Shown: positions 45,887-55,456 of the stretch, one piece after another
How the letters are laid out: each line of letters begins with the position of its first letter
Numbering within the stretch: position 1 is the first letter of the stretch
NCBI GenBank assembly: GCA_022821965.1
Contig: JAJECN010000017.1
Coordinates: 1 to 64,000 of the forward strand
Length of the DNA stretch: 64,000 bases
Direction of reading: 5' to 3'
DNA from: Candidatus Poribacteria bacterium
GTDB taxonomy: Bacteria; Poribacteria; WGA-4E; WGA-3G
Made by a program: the position numbers and the translations under genes
The notes under the pieces: model-generated
What the model was told of the DNA's origin: nothing
Database searches by the model: none
The model's input: only the letters and a program-made list of their open reading frames with translations

Positions 45887-47782
45887 GTGACGAACCGCAA
45901 ATATTTCATCATAAACATCGGTCTCCTACTAATATTCACCGTAGAGGGTCAAGATGTTAATGCACAACAACAACTACCTTTCGGTGCCAAAGCCCAACTC
46001 AGTATCAATAAAGGCACGATAAGCGACGTAGCGTTCACACCAGACGGCACGCAAATCGCAGTTGCAAGTAGCATCGGTATTTGGCTATATGATGTTGCTA
46101 CAGGTACTGAAACCGCCTTGGAACCCGCAACGCCGTTTGGTGTTTCGGCGATTGCCTTCTCACCCGATGGCAAGACGCTTGCGACCGGCAGTGAGGAAGG
46201 CGCAATTTGGTTACGGCATATAGATATAGGCGCAATTAGGCATTTTCCGCCCGTGCATACACGAAGAATTCTTTCAGTTGCGTTTTCACCGGATGCTAAG
46301 ACGTTCGCCAGCGGGAGTCGTGATGGAACAATTGGATTGTGGGATACAGAAACAGGTAAACTGCGTAGACACCTCACTGGACATACGGATGCCGTCAACA
46401 TCGTTGCGCTTTCACCCGATGGCAAGACGCTCGCCAGCGGGAGTTCAGACGAGACGGTGCGTTTATGGAATCCAGAAACGGGTGAACTCTGGTATACCTT
46501 TCTTGAACATAAGAACAATAAAAACGAGGTTTTTGTTACGGAATTGGCGTTCTCACCCGATGGAAAAAAAATTGCCAGTGGCGCGACGGAGTGGCCAACA
46601 CTTTATGTATGGGATATAAAAACCGGTAAAGTGCTGCTGGAGCATCATTCACATAACTGGTCGGTTGACGCTTTAGCATTCTCTCCAGATGGGACAAAAC
46701 TCGCTGTAGGTGGAGATTCAAACGCGGTTGAATGGTTAGATGTGAAGTGGAGAGCCACTGGTCCCACTATGTTTCCGACAGATCATCCGGGTTGGGTGAG
46801 TGCACTGGCATTCTCACCAGACGGCAAAACGCTTACGACAATGACGCGAGATGGCACAATCCGATTTTGGAATACGACTAACGGCGATCAAAGCTCTCCC
46901 CCCATAGGACACAAGAACCTTGGAAATGTGTTAGCGTTTTCGCCCGATAGTCGGACGCTTGCCACGGGGAACGCTGACGATACCATCCGTTTATGGGATA
47001 TTGATAGCGGAAAACAAACGTTGATTCGTCCTTTAGGCATGGGAACTCCAACGACATTGGCATTCTCACCGGATGAACGCACACTCGCCTGCGGAAGTTC
47101 TAATAATACGATCCATTTATGGGACATCGGTCTCAATGAACAGGTTTTGATTCGCCATGAGGACATGAAAGCTCCAACGACATTGGCGTTTTCATCGGAT
47201 AGCACCACACTCGCCAGTGCAGGGTTGTCTCAGAGAATTTGGTGGTGGGATGTCCGAAGCGGTGAGGTACTCGGAGCTCATAGAATAATTGATGAAGTAC
47301 CCTCTAAAATGGTTGCGTTTTCGCCAGACGGGACAATCCGCGCAAGTGTGGACCGAAATAACGTCGTCCGCCTGTGGGATACGATCAATAGCGAATTGAT
47401 ATCCGCTTTTATTGGAGATACACATCATGTGATGGCAGTCGCGTTCTCGCCGGATGGAAGTCTATTCGCGAGTGGTGGATCGGATGCGTTTTTACTGTGG
47501 GATGTGCGTCGTCGCCGAAGGATCGCGACTTCCGATGGAGACCATCATTCAATATGGACCTTAGCATTTTCGCCCGACGGGAAAATACTGGTAAGTGGGT
47601 GTATTGCTGGTAAAGTACAGGTATGGGATGTCGCCACTGCTGCCCACCTTGGAACGCTCATAGATGATACCGAGCCAGTTAATGCCGTTGCGTTTTCACC
47701 CGATGGCCAGGTGCTTGCCAGTTGGAGTGCTGGGGGCGCAATTCTGCTATGGGATTGGGATAAAATCCGTCCAGATCAATAA
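45887..47782 (+). CDS. Exported WD40-repeat protein
   Basis: This is a 631-residue protein with a signal peptide (cleavage near DVNAQQQ) and then about 14 WD40 repeats of roughly 40 residues, forming two seven-bladed propellers. Each repeat carries FSPDGKTLASGS and a closing LWD or similar. GTG at 45887 with AAGGAG is the start. The N-terminal module (GTISDVAFTPDGTQIAVASSIGIWLYD) also begins the two WD40 proteins at 51377 and 53266. WD40 propellers bind partners; no enzyme is attached. It differs from those two in having a signal peptide, so it is exported. Confidence 0.88.
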   Translation: MTNRKYFIINIGLLLIFTVEGQDVNAQQQLPFGAKAQLSINKGTISDVAFTPDGTQIAVASSIGIWLYDVATGTETALEPATPFGVSAIAFSPDGKTLATGSEEGAIWLRHIDIGAIRHFPPVHTRRILSVAFSPDAKTFASGSRDGTIGLWDTETGKLRRHLTGHTDAVNIVALSPDGKTLASGSSDETVRLWNPETGELWYTFLEHKNNKNEVFVTELAFSPDGKKIASGATEWPTLYVWDIKTGKVLLEHHSHNWSVDALAFSPDGTKLAVGGDSNAVEWLDVKWRATGPTMFPTDHPGWVSALAFSPDGKTLTTMTRDGTIRFWNTTNGDQSSPPIGHKNLGNVLAFSPDSRTLATGNADDTIRLWDIDSGKQTLIRPLGMGTPTTLAFSPDERTLACGSSNNTIHLWDIGLNEQVLIRHEDMKAPTTLAFSSDSTTLASAGLSQRIWWWDVRSGEVLGAHRIIDEVPSKMVAFSPDGTIRASVDRNNVVRLWDTINSELISAFIGDTHHVMAVAFSPDGSLFASGGSDAFLLWDVRRRRRIATSDGDHHSIWTLAFSPDGKILVSGCIAGKVQVWDVATAAHLGTLIDDTEPVNAVAFSPDGQVLASWSAGGAILLWDWDKIRPDQ

Positions 47783-47830
47783 TCGCCACCTACAATTTAC
47801 ACCCTTCATCACAGACACACAATTGATCAC

Positions 47831-50800
47831 CTATCTGCCCCGCGACTGAGGCCATTTGATCACATAGTTAGACGGCACCTCACGCACGAACATGGACGTG
47901 GAACGATCCCGATCCCCGGTGCGATACGTCGTAGACGACAGATAGAGTTGGTTTTGCGCTCGGGTCATGCCGACATAGAAAAGACGACGCTCCTCTTCAA
48001 TCTCCGCTTCTGTAATATTCTGTTTCCACATCGGGAAACTTCCCTCCTCCATGCCGAGAATGATAACAATTGGAAATTCTGTCCCTTTCGCTGCGTGCAA
48101 TGTCATTAATGTTAACTGCTCCGTCTCGTCGTCGATTTCATCAATGTTGGTAAGCAGTTTCTGATAATCCAAAAAGTTGGTGAGTCGATGTTCATCACTC
48201 AGTGATTCAAAGTGGAGAACCGCGTTCATGAAATGAACGTGGTGTCTTCGCCACTCAGCGTCTTCTGGGAATTCTGGGACGGTGTTATCTTGTAATTCTT
48301 CCATAAAGGCTGTTGTTTGCACTGCCTCTGTTGTCTCAAGTGGGAGGCGATCCGGCAGGACAGCGTTATGTGTCTGGACGAAACGTTTCGCTGCAGTGAG
48401 GAATACTTCAGTCTCGGTTAAGGGGTCTCCTTTAGCGGCTTCTGATTCGGATGCCTCAGTTTTCGCAAGGATACCAAGCCCAACGAGCGGTAACAATTCG
48501 GTAAGTGATTTCACCTCGCGCTTGTAAGCATCAATTTTGATGAGTTCTTTGAAGATTTCACGGTTGACTCTCACATCCTCCAAGGCGTTGTGTAAACGGT
48601 CGTGTTCAATGCCAAATTTTTCAGCAAGTGCTCCCATGTTACATCTTTGCCGTGGGAAAAGCCTGCGCGCCGTGGCAAGTGTATCGTAATGTGGCGAGGA
48701 TAATCCTCTTTTCAGATACCGTATGAGATCACGGGCAAGGATCGGATTATCATATTCTGCCACGTTGTGCCCAATCAAAATCCTATTCTGAATGAACCCA
48801 AAGAATTCAGGCAGGACCATTTCAATCCCGGGGGCATCTTTGACGGTTTCTGCATCAATTTGGTTAATGCGCGTGGCTGACCGTGGGATGTGTCCACCCG
48901 GTGGTTTTACCAAACGATAGTATCGCTCGACCTCATCCCCGATTACGCTGAGACGGTGGGCAGCGATCTCAACGATTTCCGCTGTTTTTGGATTGATACC
49001 GGTGGTTTCGAGATCATAGACAACCATATCTGCCATATTTGGGCTCTCAAAGCGGTTAACAAGACGTTGACAGAGCTTAAGTGCCGCGATGCTCCGAATC
49101 CCTTCGATTTCAAGGTGAATCGCATCTGTGTTTGTTGTATCTGCTGTACCGATAAGAATTGTCCGGGCATCCCGTCCACTTTCCCCGATCTCCTCAAAAT
49201 CACCGATCAATAGATGGACACCGTCTTCGTTTTGTGTGGGGTTGTTTCCGTCAGGTGGCAGAAATTGGAGTTGTGCTGTCTGCTTCAGATAAGTTTCAAG
49301 CGTCTGATGGATAATATGTGCTGCACAGTACTCATCAATTCCGTAACTGGCAGTAATCTGAATCGGTTCTTCGAGGTCGATGGCACTGTAGAGGACATCC
49401 TGAGCGGTTGCCAGATTCGGCAGTTCGTGCTGTTTTTCGATGACCTCCAGTTCTTCACTGCGATACGGAGAACGGGAAAGCTCCAAAGTATCAAAGAGTT
49501 TCAAGATGATTTTATCGGTCTTTTCGCTTTCAATTTCAGTCGATAATTTCTCAATTTGGGTCCAGAATTGACGGACGTTTCGGCGGGTCACAGGACCGAC
49601 ATCCTGTGGATATGCCTCAATATTTCTCAAGAGTTCTACGAATTCAATGTCTTCGCGCTGCGCGAGCCATTTGAGACGCACCCATGTTAAGTCATCAATA
49701 CAGGTCTCAGGGAAATTGATGGCGCGCTCAAGGTCTTGCGGGAGTTGCCACTGAATGAAACGGAGATACGCGAGGATGTCTTTACTACCCCCTTCTCCAA
49801 AGGAATTCGTTGATTGAATCCGCTGGAATTTGATGTCAGCATGTAACAACTGCTCTGCTAAGACATCTGCAAGTCTGTGTGTTCGGTAGAAGACAGCGAT
49901 ATCGCGATAGGAATACTTCCGTTGCGTTACCAAGTTCTGGATGACTTGAATGATGCCGTGTGCTTCCGCTACCGGAGTATCAAAGGTGTAGTGAAAAATA
50001 TCCCGTCCCGCATCTTTGTGGCTTCTAAGGGTGTGCTGTTTCTGTCGCTCCGGATTTCGTGAGATAACTTCCTCCGCGGCGCGCAAAATCTTCTCGCTAC
50101 ACCGATAATGATCGTCCAATTCGAGTGTTCGTGGGTTGAAATCGGCTCTGAAGTCGTCAATATATTGTGGGTTCGAGCCTCGCCAGCTGTAGATCGCCTG
50201 ATCTTCGTCAGCAACGACCATCAAATTTTGTTCTGGTGGGGCACAGAGCAGCTGGAGGAGGCGATACTGCACGCGGTTCACATCGTGAAATTCGTCAACG
50301 AGGATATAGGCGATTTCTCTGTGATAGTCTTTCAGTACCTCTGGCACCTGTTCAAATAATTCAACGGCTTTCACAAGGAGATCGTCGAAATCGAGCGCAT
50401 CGTATTCGGCGAGTTTGTCCTGATAGTTTCGCAGTACGCTTCGGATGTTTTCGACAGTTCCCGGATCATGAATGTCCGTTCCCTCTGCTGCATCAACTGG
50501 GTCTTGTAATTTGCATTTGGCATCGCTGATGATGTTGCGTAGCAACCATGGAGGATAGGCATCAGCGTCGAGATTTGCCTCTCGGACACTCTCTGTTAAG
50601 ATTTCGTCTTGGAGTTCTTGATCGAAAATGGTGAAGTTTTCGCTTAAGCCGATTTGCAGTGCGTGCTTTCGGAGGATACTGACGCAAAATGCATGGAAGG
50701 TGCTGACCTTAATGTTGGAACCGTGCGGTTCGCCGATCTCATCGTTAACGCGTTCCTGCATCTCTTGCGCGGCTTTGTTCGTAAAGGTAATCGCAAGGAT

Positions 50801-50959
50801 ATTTTCCGGCTTGATGCCGTGATGACGAATCAAGTAGGCGATGCGGTGTGTGATGACTTTCGTTTTCCCTGTACCGGGACCTGCGATAACGAGAAGGGGA
50901 CCATTTTTATGTATTACAGCTTCTTTCTGTTTTTCATTTAATTCGTGAAGAATGTTCAT
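47831..50959 (-). CDS. UvrD-family helicase with embedded DnaQ-like exonuclease
   Basis: This 1042-residue SF1 helicase has Walker A AGPGTGKTKV (about 26-35), the motif LAITFTNKAAQEMQERV, DEFHDVNRVQ, VVADEDQAIYSWRGS and the 2A motif TLMTLHAAKGTEF (about 951). Between them, at about 643-808, lies a complete DEDDh exonuclease: VVYDLETTGINP, HNVAEYDNP and HNALEDVRVN. UvrD and PcrA are typically 700-750 residues, so the insert explains the length. It would couple 3'-5' unwinding with nuclease activity. AGGGAAA lies before the ATG at 50959. It lies between two WD40 genes and is not in an operon with them. Confidence 0.88.
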   Translation of the reverse strand: MNILHELNEKQKEAVIHKNGPLLVIAGPGTGKTKVITHRIAYLIRHHGIKPENILAITFTNKAAQEMQERVNDEIGEPHGSNIKVSTFHAFCVSILRKHALQIGLSENFTIFDQELQDEILTESVREANLDADAYPPWLLRNIISDAKCKLQDPVDAAEGTDIHDPGTVENIRSVLRNYQDKLAEYDALDFDDLLVKAVELFEQVPEVLKDYHREIAYILVDEFHDVNRVQYRLLQLLCAPPEQNLMVVADEDQAIYSWRGSNPQYIDDFRADFNPRTLELDDHYRCSEKILRAAEEVISRNPERQKQHTLRSHKDAGRDIFHYTFDTPVAEAHGIIQVIQNLVTQRKYSYRDIAVFYRTHRLADVLAEQLLHADIKFQRIQSTNSFGEGGSKDILAYLRFIQWQLPQDLERAINFPETCIDDLTWVRLKWLAQREDIEFVELLRNIEAYPQDVGPVTRRNVRQFWTQIEKLSTEIESEKTDKIILKLFDTLELSRSPYRSEELEVIEKQHELPNLATAQDVLYSAIDLEEPIQITASYGIDEYCAAHIIHQTLETYLKQTAQLQFLPPDGNNPTQNEDGVHLLIGDFEEIGESGRDARTILIGTADTTNTDAIHLEIEGIRSIAALKLCQRLVNRFESPNMADMVVYDLETTGINPKTAEIVEIAAHRLSVIGDEVERYYRLVKPPGGHIPRSATRINQIDAETVKDAPGIEMVLPEFFGFIQNRILIGHNVAEYDNPILARDLIRYLKRGLSSPHYDTLATARRLFPRQRCNMGALAEKFGIEHDRLHNALEDVRVNREIFKELIKIDAYKREVKSLTELLPLVGLGILAKTEASESEAAKGDPLTETEVFLTAAKRFVQTHNAVLPDRLPLETTEAVQTTAFMEELQDNTVPEFPEDAEWRRHHVHFMNAVLHFESLSDEHRLTNFLDYQKLLTNIDEIDDETEQLTLMTLHAAKGTEFPIVIILGMEEGSFPMWKQNITEAEIEEERRLFYVGMTRAQNQLYLSSTTYRTGDRDRSTSMFVREVPSNYVIKWPQSRGR

Positions 50960-51376
50960 CGGGTTTCCCTCCGTACATTCTATCGAGAGAAATTTATGCG
51001 TTTTTTAAAGTCGATGTGATATAGTGTTTGCATCGAGACATATTGTGCTGATAAAGCAACTCACTACTGCGAATAACCTGCGATTATTATACCCTATTCA
51101 ACCTGAAAAAGCAAGGCATTTTTGAGTATAAATGAGGCTGTGGGCTTCATTTTTTAAGCGTTAAATGGGAAGTCCTGAACCCAAAATTTGCTAAGGTGAT
51201 TTCGTTCTTTTGTAGAAGGGAATTCCGATTCCCGACTCATCTATATGGGAGTGACCGTCCGATGGCGACTTTTCAACTTTGCCAATTTTTTATGAATTTT
51301 CGTATGATGAGTTGGGTTAAAAGGAAATACTTGATACTGTTGCACTAATGACCCTAAAAAAATCCGTGATAAACAC
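50960..51376. other. Intergenic region between divergent helicase and WD40 genes
   Basis: The region holds a palindrome GGGAATTCCGATTCCC (51218-51233) and an imperfect TCGATG/CATCGA inverted repeat (about 51013-51038) near the likely helicase promoter. No gene or strong promoter was found. The WD40 gene at 51377 lacks a good ribosome site. Confidence 0.5.
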
Positions 51377-53218
51377 ATGAACCCACAAAATCCACAACCC
51401 TACACACAGTGGGAACTCCCCCAAGGTGTGTTAGCACGTCTCGGCAAAGGCGCGATAGCGGATATTCAGTATTCGCCAGATGGGACCCGTCTCGCTGTTG
51501 CCACTTATATCGGCGTTTGGCTCTACGATGCACGCGCCTACACCGAGCTTGCCCTTCTTAAATATGGACAGGATCAGGGGACCACTTCGATCGCATTTTC
51601 GCGTGATGGTACAACCCTTGTGAACGAAAATAGGAATAATACAATCTCGCTATGGGATGTTCACAGCGGACAGTGGCGCTCCACAATGACATTCCGAGAT
51701 GATGAAGATGAGATCTGGTCGTTTGTCGTCTCGCCGGATGGGAATACCCTCATCAGCGCAGGATTCGGCGGAAAAATCCAATTTTGGGACCTTCACATAG
51801 GTCGTTTGCACTTTGAGATCGTCGGACATGCGTATCCTATCACAACCTTGGCGTTGTCACCGGATGGCAAAATCCTTGCGAGCGGCAGTAATGACTTCAC
51901 CATCAAGCTCTGGGATGCCCAAAATGGAAGGCATCTCTCCACACTCACAGGACATACACATAATGTTATGGCGTTGGCGTTCTCTCCCAACGGTATGAAT
52001 CTCGTCAGTGGTAGTCGGGACAAGACGCTCTGCTTATGGGATACCACTACCGGCGAAAAATTAGAAAATCTCGCCACAGACATCGGTGTTGTCGGTAATC
52101 TGGAGTTTTCACCCGATGGAACATTCCTCGCGAGTGGGGGTGGTGACCGGACCATTCGACTCTGGAACGCCGATACAGGCACCGAACAAGCAACTCTCAC
52201 CGGACATAAAGATGGTATTTGCGGTATCTCTTTCTCTCCCGATGGAAAAACGATTGCCAGTGCCAGTGGTGATCATACCATTCGTTTTTGGGATCTTGCT
52301 ACCGGTGCAGAAAAGGCAATTATTGACGGACATATCGAGTGGATTAACTCCGTGGCGTTCTCTCCTGATGGTAGTCTCCTCGCCAGTGGTAGTGATGACG
52401 AAAGGCTTCGGTTGTGGGATTTGTACACCTACACTGAATCTCAAACCCTCAACGGCCATGAATATCTGATTGAGGATGTCGCGTTTTCTCCGGATGGTGA
52501 AATCCTCGCAAGTGCAAGTCAAGATGAAAGGATTTGCTTGTGGAATGTGAATGCTGGCACCGAGACAGCGATCTTGGATCATACGGATACGGTTACCGCA
52601 TTGGCGTTTGTTCCGAATGGGACAACCCTCGCGAGCGGCAGTGAAGACAACGTTGTTCGATTATGGGATATTGACACCGGAGACCAATTGGCAGTTTTAA
52701 CAGGTCATACCGATATTGTTACGACAGTAGCATTCTCGCCGAACGGAAGAATCCTTGCGAGTGGCAGTGAAGATAACACAATTCGATTATGGAATGCGAC
52801 CACTGGTCATTATCTCGCTTTGCTTACAGGCCATACCGATGTTGTTAAGGCGGTTGCGTTTTCACCGGATGGAAACATTCTTGCCAGCGGGAGTTCGGAC
52901 AACACCATTAGACTCTGGGATGTGAACAATTGTCAGCATATTGCTACCCTTACGGGGCATACCGATGCTGTTGAGACCGTCGCGTTTTCGCCAGATGGAC
53001 GCACGCTTATGAGCGGCGGTGATGCTGAGGACAACACGATCCGTTTATGGGATCCTGTCACCAACCAGCAGTGTGCAATCATTAAGAACTTTAGGGTTCA
53101 CACATTGGCATTCAGTCCCGATGGTAGAACCCTTGCCAGCGGCAGTGCTGACGGCACCATCCTCATCTGGGACCTCGCAACGGTTGAAGCTACGTACGGT
53201 TTAGCCTATTCTATTTAG
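51377..53218 (+). CDS. WD40-repeat protein
   Basis: This is a 613-residue cytoplasmic-looking protein (no signal peptide) built almost wholly of about 14 WD40 repeats, e.g. LAFSPDGKTLASGSNDFTIKLWD. They predict two seven-bladed propellers. The first blade is divergent (RLGKGAIADIQYSPDGTRLAVATYIGVWLYD) and is shared with the neighbouring paralogue. Repeats 8-13 are very alike in DNA, showing recent internal amplification. The start ATG 51377 has weak ribosome-site support. No catalytic domain is fused. Confidence 0.88.
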   Translation: MNPQNPQPYTQWELPQGVLARLGKGAIADIQYSPDGTRLAVATYIGVWLYDARAYTELALLKYGQDQGTTSIAFSRDGTTLVNENRNNTISLWDVHSGQWRSTMTFRDDEDEIWSFVVSPDGNTLISAGFGGKIQFWDLHIGRLHFEIVGHAYPITTLALSPDGKILASGSNDFTIKLWDAQNGRHLSTLTGHTHNVMALAFSPNGMNLVSGSRDKTLCLWDTTTGEKLENLATDIGVVGNLEFSPDGTFLASGGGDRTIRLWNADTGTEQATLTGHKDGICGISFSPDGKTIASASGDHTIRFWDLATGAEKAIIDGHIEWINSVAFSPDGSLLASGSDDERLRLWDLYTYTESQTLNGHEYLIEDVAFSPDGEILASASQDERICLWNVNAGTETAILDHTDTVTALAFVPNGTTLASGSEDNVVRLWDIDTGDQLAVLTGHTDIVTTVAFSPNGRILASGSEDNTIRLWNATTGHYLALLTGHTDVVKAVAFSPDGNILASGSSDNTIRLWDVNNCQHIATLTGHTDAVETVAFSPDGRTLMSGGDAEDNTIRLWDPVTNQQCAIIKNFRVHTLAFSPDGRTLASGSADGTILIWDLATVEATYGLAYSI

Positions 53219-53265
53219 GTTTTTTATCAATAGGATTTGCGCACTAAAAACATTATTTAGACGAC

Positions 53266-55077
53266 ATGGACTTACAAACACCACAATCCTATACACAATG
53301 GGGACTTCCCTCAGGTGCCAAAGCCCGCATTGGCAAAGGTACGATAGGACATATTTCGTATTCACCGGATGGAACACAACTTGCCGTTACCGGTTCCATG
53401 GGTATCTGGTTGTACGATGTGCACACGTGTGCCGAAGTCGCTTTTCTGAGGCCCGGGCAGAATCAGAGCACTCCCGCGCTCCCGCTTTCATGGGGTGGCA
53501 CAACCCTCGTCGACGTAAATGCGGACAGTACGATTTCACTGTGGGATACGCACACTGGGGAACGTCGCATTACCGCTGAAGATGTTTGGGCAGACGCACT
53601 CTCACCGGATGGCACAACACTTGTAAGTGCAGGGTGGGATAAGACAATCCGTTTTTGGGACAGCCGCACAGGTCGTCTCCTTTTCAATGTCATCGGGCAT
53701 ACCGGGGCAGTTAACGCGTTGGCGTTCTCACCGGATGGCAAGACGCTCGCGAGTGGTAGTGAAGACCAGACGATTCGGCTCTGGGATGCACATAACGGTA
53801 GGCATCTCGCCACGTTCACTGAGCATACAGATTGGGTTGAGACGTTGGCATACTCCCCCAACGGTATGATTCTTGTAAGTCGAAGCAGGAACGGAACGCT
53901 CTGTTTATGGGATGTCACTACCGGTAAAAAGCAAGCGACCTTCGCTACGGACTCGAGCAGGTTCGTCGGTCATTTAGCATTTTCACCGGATGGCACCCTA
54001 ATCGCGAGTGGTGGTAGCGGTCATACGGTTCGGCTTTGGAACGCGGATACAGGCACCGAAGCAGCGACCTTCACAGGGCACGAAGATGTGGTCCATGCTA
54101 CAGCGTTCTCCCCCGATGGGACAACGCTCGCCAGCGCAGGTGGGGACAGCACCATCCGATTCTGGGATCTTACCAGCGGCACTGAAAAGGCGATCATTAC
54201 AGGACATTGGGAATGGGTAGGTTCTGTCGCGTTCTCGCCTGACGGAAGCCTGCTCGCCAGCGGCAGTAACGACAAAACGCTTCGATTGTGGGACACGCAA
54301 ACCTATACTGAGGCTATGGCTTTCAACGGACATCTCAAATTTATTGATCAAGTCGCATTTTCCCCTGATGGCATGACGCTTGCCAGTGCCAGTCGAGATG
54401 ACAGGATTTTTGTGTGGGATATGAACACCGGTACCGATCGCGCGATCTTGCAAGGGCATACGGAGATGACGCGCACATTGGCATTCGCACCCAACGGCAC
54501 GATACTTGCCAGTGGTGGCGACGATAACACCGTCCGATTATGGGATGTTGATACCGGGAACCAATTAGCGGTCTTAACCGGACATACCAGCCGAGTCGAT
54601 ACAGTCGCGTTTTCCCCTGATGGCAGGACGCTCGCCAGTTCCAGTGCTGATGAGACGATTCGATTGTGGAATGCCATCACAGGTCACTATATTACTGACC
54701 TTAGAGGACATATGGATATGGTTGAAACGGTGACGTTTTCGCCGGATAGTAGAATTCTCGTCAGTGGAAGTTCAGATGAGACCATTCGGTTCTGGGATCC
54801 ACATAATTGTCAGCATTTATCAACCGTAACCGTGCCGAGTCACGTTTATGCGGTGGTATTTTCGCCTGATGGCAGCATCCTTGCCAGTGCCGGTCAGGAC
54901 GAAAAAATCCGCTTATGGGACCCTGGCACCGGCAATCTGCGAGCGGTCCTGGATGGACACGCTTCTGATGTCGACGCGTTGGCGTTCAGCCCTGATGGTA
55001 GAACGTTTGTCAGCGGCAGTGCTGACGGCACCATCCTCATCTGGGATCTCGCCAGCGTTGAAGCGACGTATAATTGA
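53266..55077 (+). CDS. WD40-repeat protein, paralogue of the previous
   Basis: This 603-residue protein has the same layout as the gene 47 bases upstream: start MDLQTPQSYTQWGLPSGAKA against MNPQNPQPYTQWELPQGVLA, about 14 WD40 repeats, and the same ending ADGTILIWDLASVEATY. The pair is a tandem gene duplication. It is preceded only by a weak AT-rich leader. It probably forms two propellers for protein binding; the partners are unknown. Confidence 0.88.
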   Translation: MDLQTPQSYTQWGLPSGAKARIGKGTIGHISYSPDGTQLAVTGSMGIWLYDVHTCAEVAFLRPGQNQSTPALPLSWGGTTLVDVNADSTISLWDTHTGERRITAEDVWADALSPDGTTLVSAGWDKTIRFWDSRTGRLLFNVIGHTGAVNALAFSPDGKTLASGSEDQTIRLWDAHNGRHLATFTEHTDWVETLAYSPNGMILVSRSRNGTLCLWDVTTGKKQATFATDSSRFVGHLAFSPDGTLIASGGSGHTVRLWNADTGTEAATFTGHEDVVHATAFSPDGTTLASAGGDSTIRFWDLTSGTEKAIITGHWEWVGSVAFSPDGSLLASGSNDKTLRLWDTQTYTEAMAFNGHLKFIDQVAFSPDGMTLASASRDDRIFVWDMNTGTDRAILQGHTEMTRTLAFAPNGTILASGGDDNTVRLWDVDTGNQLAVLTGHTSRVDTVAFSPDGRTLASSSADETIRLWNAITGHYITDLRGHMDMVETVTFSPDSRILVSGSSDETIRFWDPHNCQHLSTVTVPSHVYAVVFSPDGSILASAGQDEKIRLWDPGTGNLRAVLDGHASDVDALAFSPDGRTFVSGSADGTILIWDLASVEATYN

Positions 55078-55102
55078 GTCCAGCCCTGTTGTGTCGTAAA
55101 AT

Positions 55103-55171
55103 CCGAAAATATGTTTACAGTTCGTCAGGGAACAAGAATCCACCGCCGCTGGCGAGGATTGTATCCTCGCC
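55103..55171. repeat. Long palindromic element, copy 2
   Basis: CCGAAAATATG to CCGCCGCTGGCGAG aligns with copy 1 at 45731. It ends in a perfect palindrome with arms GGCGAGGAT (55151-55159) and ATCCTCGCC (55163-55171) around TGT. Confidence 0.75.
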
Positions 55172-55286
55172 CTTGCGTTGGTGTATAGGTAATTAGGGGT
55201 TACTATAATCCTCATGTAACCCTGCCGGCTTGCTGCTATTGTTTGTCCTTTAACCTCGCAAGACTAACCTCTGTATATGTAACGGC

Positions 55287-55435
55287 ACACATCGTGTATC
55301 GTTAATATTTTACGTATGACGATAGATATAAGGCGTGTAATTGACACTTTAACGCGACCTATGCAGTAAACACGCCTATAGAGACAAATTGCATAGGTCT
55401 TGATTTTGAATATCTAATGACACACGGCGTGTGTC
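55287..55435 (+). promoter_or_regulatory. Structured leader with possible pseudoknot, upstream of BMP lipoprotein
   Basis: TATCGT (55297-55302) pairs with ACGATA (55319-55324). AGGCGTGT (55331-55338) is a perfect match for ACACGCCT (55370-55377), and GACCTATGCA (55356-55365) for TGCATAGGTC (55390-55399). The last two pairs interlace, as in an H-type pseudoknot. GACACAC/GTGTGTC (55419-55435) is a 7-bp hairpin around GGC, 21 bases before the ATG, close to the ribosome site. The topology suggests a cis-acting RNA, but a cluster of DNA repeats cannot be excluded. Confidence 0.5.
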
Positions 55436-55456
55436 TACTGCTTTGAAAGGAATAGA

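Larger units (their letters stand above)
55078..55456. other. Intergenic region: repeat element and structured leader of BMP gene
   Basis: Holds copy 2 of the palindromic element (55103-55171), a possible -10 TATAAT (55204-55209), and the strongly structured stretch 55287-55435, then the ribosome site GAAAGGA. No coding frame is convincing. Confidence 0.6.

Noticed and set aside
51793-52582. Several antisense frames opposite WD40 repeats
   Set aside because: They repeat with the WD40 period and have no ribosome sites; shadows.
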